Shown: positions 8,076 to 17,333, counted from the first letter of the stretch. The stretch: 37,730 nucleotides of DNA from JBAYJT01 sp041664965 (GCA_041664965.1 JBAYJT010000014.1:1-37730); one strand, 5' to 3'. Notes: generated by a model from the letters alone, not told the origin. Program-made: numbers and translations.

Positions 8076-9176
8076 TCACAAAATTAACATCGCATCACCA
8101 TAACTAAAAAAACGATATTGTTTGTCGACGGCTTCTTTGTAAGATTTTTTAATTAAATCCAAACCAGCAAAAGCTGCTACCAGCATCAAAAGCGTCGATT
8201 TTGGTAGGTGAAAATTAGTTAAAATCACATCGACGCACTGCGCTTTATAGCCGGGATAAATAAAAATATCTGTCTCGCCCGTAAAAGTTTTCAGTTCTGT
8301 AAAATTATTTTTTTTAGATTCTTGCATCGCCGTTTCTAAACTTCTTACTACAGTTGTTCCAATAGCGATAACTCTTCCGCCGCGTTTTTTAGTAGCATTC
8401 ACCTTAGCGCACACTTCCTCACTAACCGTAATTCTTTCTTTATGCATTTTATGCTGATTGATATCTAAAACTCGCACGGGTTGAAAAGTTCCAGCGCCAA
8501 CATGCAGCGTTACAAATGCTGTATCTATACCAAGATCCTTAACTTTATCTAGCATTGCCAAATCGAAATGTAGTCCTGCTGTAGGAGCAGCAACTGCGCC
8601 GAAATCTTTGGCAAATATAGTTTGATATCTTTCTTTGTCCGAAATTTCCACAGGACGATCTATGTAGGGCGGAAGCGGCATAGAACCTATTTTTTCACAC
8701 AAGCTCAAAACATCTAAACTCTCTCGTAATTCCCCCGGTAAATCTTCCCCTGTAGTTTTCAACTCAAAAACAAACAAATCATCTTCACGAGAAATTACTT
8801 CCAAACAAACTTCCGCCAAAATTGGAAATTTCCTCACATCTTCTTCATTGAAATATAAATGCGTACCTATTTTTAAAGATTTACTAGCCCGAGCATGCGC
8901 TAAGAATTTTTTCTCTCCTAAAATTCGTTCCAGCAAAATTTCCACTCTGCCACCGCTAGATTTATGCATAAAAAAACGCGCTGGAATAACTTTAGTATCG
9001 TTAAAAACCAAAAGATCACCAGGACGCAAAAACTCTGGCAAGTCTTTAAATTTCTTATGTAAAATTTCACCAGTGTTTTTATTCAAACACAAAAGACGAC
9101 TGCTACTTCGCTCCAGCAGCGGATGCTGGGCGATTAGTTCTGGCGGTAAGATAAAGTCAAAATCAGCTACTTGCAT
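8076..9176 (-). CDS. queA: S-adenosylmethionine:tRNA ribosyltransferase-isomerase
   Basis: QueA transfers and rearranges the ribosyl moiety of AdoMet onto 7-aminomethyl-7-deazaguanine in tRNA, giving epoxyqueuosine (queuosine pathway). Family motifs are intact: DFDFILPPELIAQHP at the N terminus, LLVFNDTKVIPARF, GAVAAPTAGLHFD, VTLHVGAGTFQPV and LTNFHLPKSTLLMLV. I place the start at ATG 9176 (MQVADFDF, 366 aa) because it aligns with the known N terminus; ATG 9182, two codons earlier, is the alternative. A longer in-frame start at 9272 would read through the tRNA-Leu gene and is rejected. No other queuosine gene (tgt, yajC) is next to it. Confidence 0.95.
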   Translation of the reverse strand: MQVADFDFILPPELIAQHPLLERSSSRLLCLNKNTGEILHKKFKDLPEFLRPGDLLVFNDTKVIPARFFMHKSSGGRVEILLERILGEKKFLAHARASKSLKIGTHLYFNEEDVRKFPILAEVCLEVISREDDLFVFELKTTGEDLPGELRESLDVLSLCEKIGSMPLPPYIDRPVEISDKERYQTIFAKDFGAVAAPTAGLHFDLAMLDKVKDLGIDTAFVTLHVGAGTFQPVRVLDINQHKMHKERITVSEEVCAKVNATKKRGGRVIAIGTTVVRSLETAMQESKKNNFTELKTFTGETDIFIYPGYKAQCVDVILTNFHLPKSTLLMLVAAFAGLDLIKKSYKEAVDKQYRFFSYGDAMLIL

Positions 9177-9216
9177 AAGCATAACACAACATTTACAATA
9201 CGCTCCTTCATTTGAA

Positions 9217-9303
9217 GCCGGGGTGGCGGAACTGGTAGACGCGCCAGACTCAAAATTTGGTGGTGGCAACACCGTGTCGGTTCGATTCCGACCCTCGGTA
9301 CCA
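9217..9303 (+). tRNA. tRNA-Leu (anticodon CAA)
   Basis: An 87-nt class II tRNA with encoded CCA. Acceptor GCCGGGG pairs with CCTCGGT (G-U at the ends of the run), followed by discriminator A and CCA. The D-arm contains GGTAGAC. The anticodon loop CTCAAAA on stem CCAGA/TTTGG gives CAA, which reads UUG. The long variable arm is TGGTGGCAACACC, and the T-arm has GGTTCGATTCC. It is divergent from queA. Confidence 0.95.
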
Positions 9304-9407
9304 ATTTATATACCACAACAGAGATTTCCATGCCAAAGGCAAAATAGCTCACATACCACCTGAAGAAATAGAAATACCTGCAGAATTTAAGGATGTTTTG
9401 TAAACAG

Positions 9408-10556
9408 TTATTTTTTTTCTAAAACGTTAGGTAGATCGAATAATAATTCTTGTATGGGAACAATTTTGATATCCCGAAAATATTCAGTTTTATTACCTAA
9501 ATAAACTAAATAACGCTGAGCGACTGGATAATCGTGTCCCAAAATTTTCAAGCCATGCAAATCAGATTCACCCCACCTATTAGAACGTTTAATTTCAAAA
9601 GCGTGCATGCCATTGGGACCATAGGCAATAAAGTCTACTTCTGCTCCATCGCCAGTTCTCCAATAATAAAGCTTATAATTAAAAGAAAAATAATCATTAA
9701 TTGCGCGCAATTGTTGCAAAAAGAGCGTTTCTAAGGCTGGACCATCTATTTCCTCCTCTAAATCCAACGGCCCTTGCGGTCGTATAGATCGAAATACCCC
9801 TACATCAAAAAAATAAAACTTAGGATGCGCTACTAACCTACGTTTAGAACGCTTTGTAAAAGGCGGCAGTTGATAACCAATTAATAAATCATCTAAGATT
9901 TCAAAATAACTTGCTACCAATCTACGATGCACACTACATTCACGAGCAACTGCAGAAATATTTAGCAGAGAACCTTGGGAAAAACTGGCACTCTCTAAAA
10001 AACGCGCAAAATTTTCTAAATTTCTAGTCAACCCTTCTTGTTGGACTTCTTGGTATAAATATGTTTGAACATAACTAGCCAAAGATTGTAGTGGTTCTTC
10101 ACCTGTAATAATACCAGGTAATCCACCATACAAAATGGCTCTCTTTAAATTAAAATCCTTTCCAAGTTCGATTGCTGTTAGTGGGTGCATGAAGTAAGTT
10201 AGTGCTCGACCAGCTAATAAATTAACCCCACCATGGCGAAGTTTTCTAGCGCTTGAACCGGTAAGCACGAACTTATAGCGATATTTTTCAATCAAACGAT
10301 GTACTTCATCGAGAAGAGCGGGAACTTTTTGGACTTCATCAATAATTATCCAATGTTTATAACCTGTTGGAATAGAAAGTTCCAACCTTTCTGGATTTGC
10401 AACAAATTTATTAAATGCCTGAGCCTCCAATAAGTCCAAGTAAATACAATCGGAAACTTTACTCCTCAACCAAGAAGTTTTCCCCGTACCTCGTGGACCA
10501 AAAAGAAAAAAACTCTTCTTACCGGTCAATGGTTTTTCTAGTAATCTGACATACAT
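9408..10556 (-). CDS. AAA_14/DUF4143 ATP-binding protein
   Basis: The 382-residue protein has Walker A GPRGTGKTS (20-28), Walker B WIIIDEVQ (69-76) and sensor LTGSSARKL (98-106). A winged-helix-like middle part (GSLLNISAVARECSVHRRLVASYFEIL) precedes a C-terminal DUF4143 region. That region has the PD-(D/E)XK-like signature GDGAEVDFI ... AFEIKRS. This is the widespread 'ATP-binding protein' family (AAA_14 plus DUF4143), whose substrate is generally unknown; it is common in accessory DNA and host-associated bacteria. It stands alone between tRNA-Leu and the deacetylase gene. Length is normal and no damage is visible. Confidence 0.9.
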   Translation of the reverse strand: MYVRLLEKPLTGKKSFFLFGPRGTGKTSWLRSKVSDCIYLDLLEAQAFNKFVANPERLELSIPTGYKHWIIIDEVQKVPALLDEVHRLIEKYRYKFVLTGSSARKLRHGGVNLLAGRALTYFMHPLTAIELGKDFNLKRAILYGGLPGIITGEEPLQSLASYVQTYLYQEVQQEGLTRNLENFARFLESASFSQGSLLNISAVARECSVHRRLVASYFEILDDLLIGYQLPPFTKRSKRRLVAHPKFYFFDVGVFRSIRPQGPLDLEEEIDGPALETLFLQQLRAINDYFSFNYKLYYWRTGDGAEVDFIAYGPNGMHAFEIKRSNRWGESDLHGLKILGHDYPVAQRYLVYLGNKTEYFRDIKIVPIQELLFDLPNVLEKK

Positions 10557-10719
10557 AAGTTCATTTTACACCGTAATTTGGCACTTTCAAGAAAAAATTG
10601 CAGAAATCACTAATCACTCTTTTTCTTTAAAAATCTTAAAACATCAAAAAATCCTTGCAAAATTTTCCACTCTCGATGAAGATTGCTACTTCTAATTCCA
10701 GCTACATTGAGCTAATTGT

Positions 10720-11865
10720 ATGTTTAAAAAACTCTTTTTACCTTTCGTCTTCGTGATAACACTACTTTCCAGTTCCTATGCCTTTGCTCTAACCGAAAAT
10801 GGAGCCATAGAGTTATGGAAAGACAAAGTGACCAAATATGAAGAAGGCCTTTCGCACTTCATACAACAAAAGCATTTTCCATATTTTGCCAGGCAATTCG
10901 AAGAAGACAGTAGCCCAGAGCCTGTAGCTGTTGAAAATAAAGCAGCAGAACCTATAGAAACCATAAAACCCACAGCAGAAATAACAACAATAAACTCGCC
11001 AGACACCCAAAAAATCGAAGTTCCTATTCTGGCCACAGTTCCCACTACAATTCCATCTACTATTCCAGAAAAAACAATTCCTACAGAAGAAAACAAACCC
11101 GAAGTACACGAATCAGCAGCAACAATCCCAGAGGCAGATATAAACGTCTCAACACAAGAAAGAAGGCGTTTGCGTTGGCTTGCCGCCACACAAAGATGTC
11201 ATGGCGTTCGACACATCAGGACCGATAAAAAAATTGTAGCTCTAAGTTTTGACGATGGTCCGAATGGAAAATATACAGAAGAAGTATTAGATATACTCGC
11301 CAAACACAATATACACGCTACTTTTTTTGTCGTTGGCGAGGATGTAGCTCATCATGCGGATTTAATAAAAAAAATATATAATGCCCACCATGTCATCGGT
11401 AATCATTCTTTTTCACATCCTAATTTCTCTACTTTACCTAGCGAAAAAGTAGCCCCGGAATTACAAAAGAATAGCGCTTTAATTTATGGCATGACAGGAG
11501 CTGTGCCTGCATTATTTCGCCCACCTTATGGCGTCTGTTCTAATGCTTCCGCTGAAATCACTGCCGAACTTGGCTATAAAACTATCCTGTGGGATGACAT
11601 CACTAACGATTACGACATAAAAAAAACGACCGCAAATAAAATCGCGGCTGATATTCTAAAATTAGCCCGCCCTGGTTCCATTATTGTCTTGCACGATGGA
11701 GGTGGCGAACGCAGTAAAACCGTCGCAGCTTTGTCTATAATAATTGATCGGCTAGAAGAAAAAGGATATAGCTTCGTAACAGTACCAGAGCTGCTTTCAA
11801 TCCCTCCTTACCAAACAACACATGATGAAAAATCGACCACCCAAAACATAGTAGAAAAATCATAA
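10720..11865 (+). CDS. Exported polysaccharide deacetylase (NodB domain, CE4 family)
   Basis: Residues 1-23 are a signal peptide (MFKKLFLPFVFVITLLSSSY, then AFA). A Pro/Thr/Glu-rich linker (about 63-145) leads to a NodB domain (about 168-360). The zinc and catalytic residues are present: SFDDGP (D178, D179), HSFSHPNF (H229, H233), RPPYG (267-271), WDD (291-293) and LHDGG (324-328). Such enzymes remove acetyl groups from N-acetylhexosamines of peptidoglycan, chitin-like or exopolysaccharides; the periplasm is the likely site. It ends 74 bp before dotD on the same strand. Local peptidoglycan modification for the secretion machine is an attractive idea, but only position supports it. Confidence 0.92.
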   Translation: MFKKLFLPFVFVITLLSSSYAFALTENGAIELWKDKVTKYEEGLSHFIQQKHFPYFARQFEEDSSPEPVAVENKAAEPIETIKPTAEITTINSPDTQKIEVPILATVPTTIPSTIPEKTIPTEENKPEVHESAATIPEADINVSTQERRRLRWLAATQRCHGVRHIRTDKKIVALSFDDGPNGKYTEEVLDILAKHNIHATFFVVGEDVAHHADLIKKIYNAHHVIGNHSFSHPNFSTLPSEKVAPELQKNSALIYGMTGAVPALFRPPYGVCSNASAEITAELGYKTILWDDITNDYDIKKTTANKIAADILKLARPGSIIVLHDGGGERSKTVAALSIIIDRLEEKGYSFVTVPELLSIPPYQTTHDEKSTTQNIVEKS

Positions 11866-11939
11866 TTTTAGTCCAGTACAAAACTTGACAGTGCTAGTGG
11901 TTCTTGGCAAACTGCATTAAGGAAAATTTGGCGAGTAAC

Positions 11940-12440
11940 ATGCGGATAAAAAAAAGAATTATTTTCATTCTGAGTCTTGGCCTTTGCACTGCTCTGTTGT
12001 TCGGTTGCAGCAATCGTCAAGCCACCATAGCTTTACAATCTGATGAACAAGATGTTCATGTTGCTGAAGCTAAATTAGCTAAATCAGCAGAATCAATTAG
12101 TGATTCCTTGCAAGAATTAGCGGCTATTGAACGCGCTTCCCATCCAGCCAGACAAATGGCCAGTCCTGTTGATGCTGATATGATTGGCATGGCACAACTG
12201 ATATCAGTGGACTGGACCGGACCCATCGGGGCATTTGTAGAAAAACTAGCTAAAACTTCAAATTATCGCATGCGCATTTTAGGCAAATCCCCAGCGATTC
12301 CAATTATAATCTCGATTACTGCACACAACACGCCATTAGCTGATGTTCTAAGAGATGCAAACTTTCAGTGTGGGCGCAGAGCTAATGTAGCTATTTACGC
12401 AGCTAATAAAGTGATTGAGTTGCGCTATGCAAAAAACTAA
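11940..12440 (+). CDS. dotD: Dot/Icm type IVB secretion lipoprotein DotD
   Basis: DotD is an outer-membrane lipoprotein of the T4BSS core complex that, with DotC, brings DotH to the outer membrane. The ATG at 11940 gives 166 aa, close to the usual ~163. The signal peptide ends in lipobox LLFGC (C23). The C-terminal domain (about 70-166) has the secretin N0-like pattern, with VDWTGPIGAFVEKLAKTSNY, PLADVLRDANFQCG and NVAIYAANKVIELRY. An in-frame TTG at 11904 would put 12 residues before the signal peptide and is less likely. The next gene, dotC, starts inside the last codons of dotD, and dotD-dotC-dotB is the known order in Legionella. The family call rests on recognised motifs and this synteny. 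Confidence 0.92.
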   Translation: MRIKKRIIFILSLGLCTALLFGCSNRQATIALQSDEQDVHVAEAKLAKSAESISDSLQELAAIERASHPARQMASPVDADMIGMAQLISVDWTGPIGAFVEKLAKTSNYRMRILGKSPAIPIIISITAHNTPLADVLRDANFQCGRRANVAIYAANKVIELRYAKN

Positions 12441-13299
12441 AATAATTTTTGCTTGTTCACTGCTTTTTCTATGTGGATGCGCTGATAAAGGCGCTTCCGA
12501 TGGTTTGAATCACATTCCTGCTTTTAAAAACGTCACTCCTTTTGCTATCAACAAAATTCGCAAAGCCGCCCTACAAGAAACTGCTGGCGGAGTCGGCGCA
12601 CAAGCAGCCTTAGCTTGGCGTTCCAAACAAATTAACGACATGTTGCAACAACAAAGTCGAACATTGGACCGAATTTTCAACTTCAATTCTTTAGTTCTCG
12701 ATCACAATGTTTTACCGCCAGTATTAGTCGAGGGACACAACACATTAAACTTGGATAACAATGAGACAATTCGTCTCTCGGATCGCGATTACCAAATCGT
12801 TTTTCCAGCACGCTTTATCACCGCAGCACCAACATGGCGCGATTATTTGTGGATGAACTTCAAAAAGCCTGACGATCCAGATCCAACCTTACTTCCCAAA
12901 AACAATGAAGAAAGGGAGATTTGGAACTTATCTCTAAGCAAAGGCTGGCAAGCCGGACTAGATCAATCTGCAGAAATTTTCTCTGCTAATATTGGAAGAC
13001 TGCATCGGGACTTTGTCGGCATGATTTTATATCGCAAGTTATATGCGCAAAAAATTGTCAGTGCTCCATTCGTTTCTCAAGCTGATTTAGGTATCACCGG
13101 TGGAGGCAATAATTTACGTATTAACGATCGAGTACTTCGCATCACCGCTATTTCCGAACTAAATGCTAACAGTAAAGCTTGGAAACCTGTTATGACCATC
13201 AAAGAAGGCAATGAAGATGATGAGGCGTGGCAGTCAAGTAGCAAAGGCGCTGCCGGCATCGATGCTAAACTAAAAAGTCTCATGGAAAAAATAAAATAA
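12427..13299 (+). CDS. dotC: Dot/Icm type IVB secretion lipoprotein DotC
   Basis: The 290-residue protein starts at ATG 12427, overlapping dotD by 14 bp. The signal peptide ends in lipobox LCGC (C18), so it should be lipidated. Conserved DotC stretches include ALQETAGGVGAQAALAWRSKQIN near the N terminus, FNFNSLVLDHNVLPPVLVEG, PTWRDYLWMNF and WQAGLDQSAEIF. DotC works with DotD in placing DotH in the outer membrane of the core complex. Length is close to the Legionella protein (~300). The gene ends 5 bp before dotB, so the three form one transcription unit. Confidence 0.95.
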   Translation: MQKTKIIFACSLLFLCGCADKGASDGLNHIPAFKNVTPFAINKIRKAALQETAGGVGAQAALAWRSKQINDMLQQQSRTLDRIFNFNSLVLDHNVLPPVLVEGHNTLNLDNNETIRLSDRDYQIVFPARFITAAPTWRDYLWMNFKKPDDPDPTLLPKNNEEREIWNLSLSKGWQAGLDQSAEIFSANIGRLHRDFVGMILYRKLYAQKIVSAPFVSQADLGITGGGNNLRINDRVLRITAISELNANSKAWKPVMTIKEGNEDDEAWQSSSKGAAGIDAKLKSLMEKIK

Positions 13300-13304
13300 A
13301 CTTT

Positions 13305-14459
13305 ATGGAACAACAAACACAAGAAATTGTACTACCCAAAGAACCTTTACGCTTTGGCGCTAACGAATTAGAAATGCTGCTCGGTTTTTGTAGCCGAATT
13401 GGTGCTTCTGATATAACGATTCAAAGTAACGAGCCAGTAATAGTCGATGTCCGCGGCAGATTACACAAAATAACCAAACGTAAATTATCTACTACAGAAG
13501 TTGGAGATTTACTAAATGCTATCTATGGTCCAAATGGAACTGCACAACTTTTAAGTGGTACAGACGTCGATACGCACTATGAATTTAGGCCAACTCGCAT
13601 CGAGCGCTACCGCTATCGTGTCAATGCCACTGGCTGCCAAGTTGAAGGGCATCACGGTTTGCAGATCACTATTCGTACTATTCCAGCCGAGCCACCAGCT
13701 CTCACCTCTTTAAATTTACCTCAAAAAATTATCGATGCTCTTGCTCCGCAAGAAGGCGTGGTCTACATAACTGGCGCTACTGGTTCCGGTAAAAGCACCC
13801 TGCTTGCCGCTATTATTCGTAGTATCGTCGAAAATCCAAATGCTAATCGTAAAGTCCTGACTTATGAATCTCCTATAGAATTTGTCTTCGATTCCCTAGA
13901 TAAGCCAACGGCTGTGGTAAGTCAATCGGAAATTCCTCGCGATTTACCTTCTTTTGCGGCAGGCGTACGTAACGCCCTACGCAGAAAGCCACGTTTAATT
14001 TTAGTTGGTGAATCAAGAGACGCAGAAACCATGGCAGCGGTCTTAGAAGCCGCCTTAACCGGACATCCCGTCTACACTACTTTGCATACTACTGGCGTTG
14101 CTGAAACCATTCGTCGTCTAGTTGGCAACTTCCCTGCCGATGAGCGCCATGGTCGATCCATAGATATTATTGAAACACTACGTTTGATTGTCTGGCAAAA
14201 ACTAGTACCCACCGTTGATGGCAAACAAGTTGCTCTGCGCGAATATTTAGTTTTTACAGAAGCCGTGAGAGAGAAATTACTGGAATCCGACCTAGACCGC
14301 ATCACAACTTCGACACGAAAACTATTAGTTGAACATGGTCAACCCATGATCGTAGAAGCCAAAGAAAAATTCGCAGCCGGTATTATTTCTGATTATACCT
14401 ATAAAATTCTTGAAGCCGGAACCAAGTCTGCTGATAGAGATGCTGGTTTAATTAAGTAG
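13305..14459 (+). CDS. dotB: Dot/Icm type IVB secretion ATPase DotB
   Basis: DotB is the cytoplasmic hexameric ATPase of the VirB11/PilT class that docks on DotO at the base of the Dot/Icm machine. The 384-residue protein has a PAS-like N-terminal domain (about 20-130), Walker A GATGSGKST (157-165), Asp box TYESPIEF (186-193), Walker B LILVGESRD (231-239) and His box HPVYTTLHTTG (254-264). Length matches Legionella DotB (~377), and it directly follows dotC. All catalytic motifs look intact, so the apparatus is likely functional; the rest of the dot/icm genes are outside this window apart from an icmD-like gene at 31740. Confidence 0.96.
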   Translation: MEQQTQEIVLPKEPLRFGANELEMLLGFCSRIGASDITIQSNEPVIVDVRGRLHKITKRKLSTTEVGDLLNAIYGPNGTAQLLSGTDVDTHYEFRPTRIERYRYRVNATGCQVEGHHGLQITIRTIPAEPPALTSLNLPQKIIDALAPQEGVVYITGATGSGKSTLLAAIIRSIVENPNANRKVLTYESPIEFVFDSLDKPTAVVSQSEIPRDLPSFAAGVRNALRRKPRLILVGESRDAETMAAVLEAALTGHPVYTTLHTTGVAETIRRLVGNFPADERHGRSIDIIETLRLIVWQKLVPTVDGKQVALREYLVFTEAVREKLLESDLDRITTSTRKLLVEHGQPMIVEAKEKFAAGIISDYTYKILEAGTKSADRDAGLIK

Positions 14460-14480
14460 TAAAACAAGCATACCTGTCCT

Positions 14481-15524
14481 CTACTTTTTTTCCTCATCCA
14501 ACAGTTTTTTAACTTCGCGGTCAAAATCGGAAATATAGTTCTTATCTTGGATCACCCTATATTTATCATACTCACTCAAAGCAAGCGACTCCGCTACTTC
14601 ATGACTGACTAGTCCAGCATTATCCAAGATTTGTTGTTCATTAAACTTTAAAAAGGCATCCAACTTGAATATCCAATCTTTCATATACATAAGAATACCA
14701 CGTTGCGCCTGCATTTCAGCAAAATCAAGGTACATACTTACAATGCGATTCAAATGGTCAAGTTCTTTTTCTTGTAAATAATTTTTAGCAATTACCACAT
14801 CAGTTTCACGAATCTTGCCTTTAGGGGAATTTTTCCAAACAGTTAATCCCATATTTGGTTTATTGCTATCCGCTCTATCAGCTATTATTTCTGCAGCGGT
14901 TTTGCCAGTAATCGCAAAGTGAAGTTTATTTTGTACAGTTGCAAAAAATCGTTTAGTTATATCGCTATCTGGCGAATAATCCGCACTACACTGTGAGTAT
15001 ATATCAGTGATTTTTTGGTATAGGCGTCTTTCACTAGATCGAATATCTCTTATACGAGCCAGTTGCTCCTCAAAGTAATCTTTTCCAAAAATATTATGAG
15101 GGTTTTTAAGCCGCTCATCATCCATGGTAAAACCTTTGATTATGTATTCTTTAAGTCTTTCAGTCGCCCAAATACGAAAAAGCGTCGCTTGGGAGGAATT
15201 AACTCGATATCCAACGGAAATAATCGCATCTAGATTGTAAAACTTTGTAGGATATCTTTTCCCATCTTCGGCAGTATGTTCCAAAATGGAACTAACTGAG
15301 TTCTCATCTAACTCTTTGCTTTCAAAAATATTTTTCAAATGCTTGGTTATAGCTGGCCTTTGTACGTCAAACAAAAGAGCCATTTTATCTTGAGTAAGCC
15401 AAATATTTTCATTATGTACAAAGATCTCTACTTTCACTCTCCCTACTGGAGTGGTATAAAGTAAAAACTCAGTAAAACTATTATTTGGAACAACTTGTTT
15501 ATTATTTTTTTTCGTAGATTTCAT
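14481..15524 (-). CDS. RhuM family protein
   Basis: The N-terminal half carries family hallmarks: WLTQDKMALLFDVQRPAITK (a helix-turn-helix-like segment), HLKNIFESKEL, VSSILEHTAEDGKRYPTKFY, NLDAIISVGYRVNS and FRIWATERLKEYI. This is the Virulence_RhuM family, named after a gene of Salmonella pathogenicity island 3 and widespread in accessory DNA; its biochemical function is not established. ATG 15524 is preferred (347 aa) because GAGGT lies about 8 bp upstream; an in-frame TTG at 15539 is the alternative. It converges on dotB with only 21 bp between stops and is not part of the dot operon. Confidence 0.9.
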   Translation of the reverse strand: MKSTKKNNKQVVPNNSFTEFLLYTTPVGRVKVEIFVHNENIWLTQDKMALLFDVQRPAITKHLKNIFESKELDENSVSSILEHTAEDGKRYPTKFYNLDAIISVGYRVNSSQATLFRIWATERLKEYIIKGFTMDDERLKNPHNIFGKDYFEEQLARIRDIRSSERRLYQKITDIYSQCSADYSPDSDITKRFFATVQNKLHFAITGKTAAEIIADRADSNKPNMGLTVWKNSPKGKIRETDVVIAKNYLQEKELDHLNRIVSMYLDFAEMQAQRGILMYMKDWIFKLDAFLKFNEQQILDNAGLVSHEVAESLALSEYDKYRVIQDKNYISDFDREVKKLLDEEKK

Positions 15525-15601
15525 AAAACCATACCTCAATTACCTATAATTTGTATCATCCCTTGTTTTTAAATCCAGCTAACATTTTAGCACAACTCAA
15601 C

Positions 15602-15628
15602 AAAAAAGGGGGCACGAAGCCCCCTTTT
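15602..15628 (-). terminator. Intrinsic terminator of groES-groEL
   Basis: On the minus strand, 24 bp past the groEL stop, a 10-bp stem (AAAAGGGGGC / GCCCCCTTTT, loop of 5) is followed by a T-run. It is a textbook rho-independent terminator. Confidence 0.92.
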
Positions 15629-15651
15629 GGATTGAATATAAAGAAACAAGC

Positions 15652-17313
15652 TTACATCATGCCTCCCATGCCGCCCATTCCTCCCATGTCGCCCATACCG
15701 CCGCCATGGCCGCCGGCTGAACAACATTCATCTTTCTTTGGCATCTCAGCAATCATGCATTCAGTCGTGATCATAAGACCTGCTATTGAAGCTGCATTTT
15801 GCAGAGCTGAACGAGTTACTTTGGTTGGATCCAAAATACCCATTTCGATCATATCGCCAAACTCACCTGAAGCAGCGTTATAACCAAAATTGCCCTTGCC
15901 TTCAGCAACTTTATTTAAGACCACTGAAGCTTCTTCACCGGCATTGCTTACGATTTGACGAAGTGGCATTTCGAGAACACGACGGATGATGGCAATACCC
16001 ATATCTTGATCGTGATTAGCGCCTTTGGTCTTGTCGAGTTCTTTGACAGCACGAAGTAATGCAACACCGCCGCCAGGAACCACGCCTTCTTCTACTGCAG
16101 CACGTACTGCATGAAGAGCATCTTCTACGCGAGCTTTCTTTTCTTTCATTTCGATTTCAGTAGAAGCTCCAACTTTGATGACAGCTACGCCGCCAGAAAG
16201 TTTGGCCAAACGCTCTTGTAGTTTTTCACGATCATAGTCAGAAGTAGAAGCTTCTACTTCGTGCCTAATCTGCTCAATACGACCCTTAAGAGTTTTAACA
16301 TCACCATGACCATCGATAATAGTTGTGTTGTCTTTGGTAATAATAACGCGTTTTGCTGTACCTAAATCTGCTAAAGTAGCACCTTCTAGAGTTAAGCCAA
16401 TTTCTTCAGCAATAACTTTTGCGCCTGTCAAAACTGCTATGTCTTGCAACATCGCTTTCTTGCGATCGCCAAAACCTGGGGCTTTAACTGCTGCAACTTT
16501 CACAATACCGCGAATGTTGTTGACTACTAATGTAGCAAGAGCCTCGCCTTCCACATCTTCAGCAATAATCAAAAGCGGTTTACCAGACTTGGCAACGCCT
16601 TCGAGAACAGGAAGCATTTCACGAATGTTAGAAATCTTCTTGTCTACTACTAAAATATGCGGATGTTCTAATTCAGCCGACATGCTTTGTTGATTGTTGA
16701 TGAAGTACGGTGATAAATAACCACGGTCGAATTGCATACCCTCGACGATGTCTAGCTCATTTTCTAAGCCTGAACCATCTTCAACAGTAATAACGCCTTC
16801 TTTACCAACTTTAGCCATAGCTTTAGCAATAATTTCGCCAATCGCTTCATCAGCATTCGCAGAAATTGTGCCAACTTGGGCAATTGCTTTGTCATCGGAA
16901 CATGGTTTAGAAATTTTCTTTAAGTGATCGACCACAGCTTTCACAGCCAAGTCAATACCACGCTTTAAATCCATTGGGTTCATACCAGAAGTAACGTATT
17001 TGTTGCCTTCCACACAAATTCCACGGGCCAATACCGTTGCTGTTGTAGTACCGTCGCCAGCGATATCAGAAGTTTTAGACGCAACTTCTTTGAGCATCTG
17101 GGCGCCCATATTCATGAATTTATCTTTCAATTCGATTTCTTTTGCGACTGTCACGCCATCTTTAGTGATAGTTGGTGCACCATAGCTTTTGTCGATTACA
17201 ACATTACGACCTTTGGGGCCCATTGTTGTACCAACTGCGTCGGCTAAAATGTCAACGCCTTGTAGCATGATATGACGTGCGTCATCGGAAAATCTTAATT
17301 CTTTTGCTGCCAT
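15652..17313 (-). CDS. groEL: Chaperonin GroEL (60 kDa)
   Basis: GroEL forms the double-ring ATP-driven folding chamber with GroES in the cytoplasm. The 553-residue length is typical. Signatures seen: TMGPKGRNVVID near the N terminus, the ATP site GDGTTTATVLA, the family pattern AAVEEGVVPGGG and the flexible GGM-rich tail (GGMGDMGGMGGMGGMM). The tail is preceded by two adjacent cysteines (DECCSAGGH), a small oddity. It follows groES by 20 bp and is transcribed with it from the CIRCE-controlled promoter. Long open frames on the opposite strand are shadows. Confidence 0.98.
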   Translation of the reverse strand: MAAKELRFSDDARHIMLQGVDILADAVGTTMGPKGRNVVIDKSYGAPTITKDGVTVAKEIELKDKFMNMGAQMLKEVASKTSDIAGDGTTTATVLARGICVEGNKYVTSGMNPMDLKRGIDLAVKAVVDHLKKISKPCSDDKAIAQVGTISANADEAIGEIIAKAMAKVGKEGVITVEDGSGLENELDIVEGMQFDRGYLSPYFINNQQSMSAELEHPHILVVDKKISNIREMLPVLEGVAKSGKPLLIIAEDVEGEALATLVVNNIRGIVKVAAVKAPGFGDRKKAMLQDIAVLTGAKVIAEEIGLTLEGATLADLGTAKRVIITKDNTTIIDGHGDVKTLKGRIEQIRHEVEASTSDYDREKLQERLAKLSGGVAVIKVGASTEIEMKEKKARVEDALHAVRAAVEEGVVPGGGVALLRAVKELDKTKGANHDQDMGIAIIRRVLEMPLRQIVSNAGEEASVVLNKVAEGKGNFGYNAASGEFGDMIEMGILDPTKVTRSALQNAASIAGLMITTECMIAEMPKKDECCSAGGHGGGMGDMGGMGGMGGMM

Positions 17314-17333
17314 TGTTATTTCTCCTCAATAAT

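Noticed and set aside
9177..9272. Longer N terminus for queA starting at 9272
   Set aside because: It would run through the tRNA-Leu gene and adds residues not found in QueA; the family N terminus starts at 9176.
11885..11913. dotD promoter built on TTGACA at 11885-11890
   Set aside because: The hexamer is perfect, but the position 17 bp later (CAAACT) is a poor -10 box; not firm enough to list.
9408..15524. Genomic island with integrase around the ATPase, dot and RhuM genes
   Set aside because: Accessory-type genes are present, but no integrase, transposase or flanking direct repeat is seen, and dotDCB is normally chromosomal core in Legionellales.
16325..16693. Open frames opposite groEL, nifJ, the SPOR gene, the deacetylase and the RND gene (for example 122 codons here)
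   Set aside because: They lie wholly within strongly conserved genes on the other strand and have no family resemblance or ribosome-binding site.
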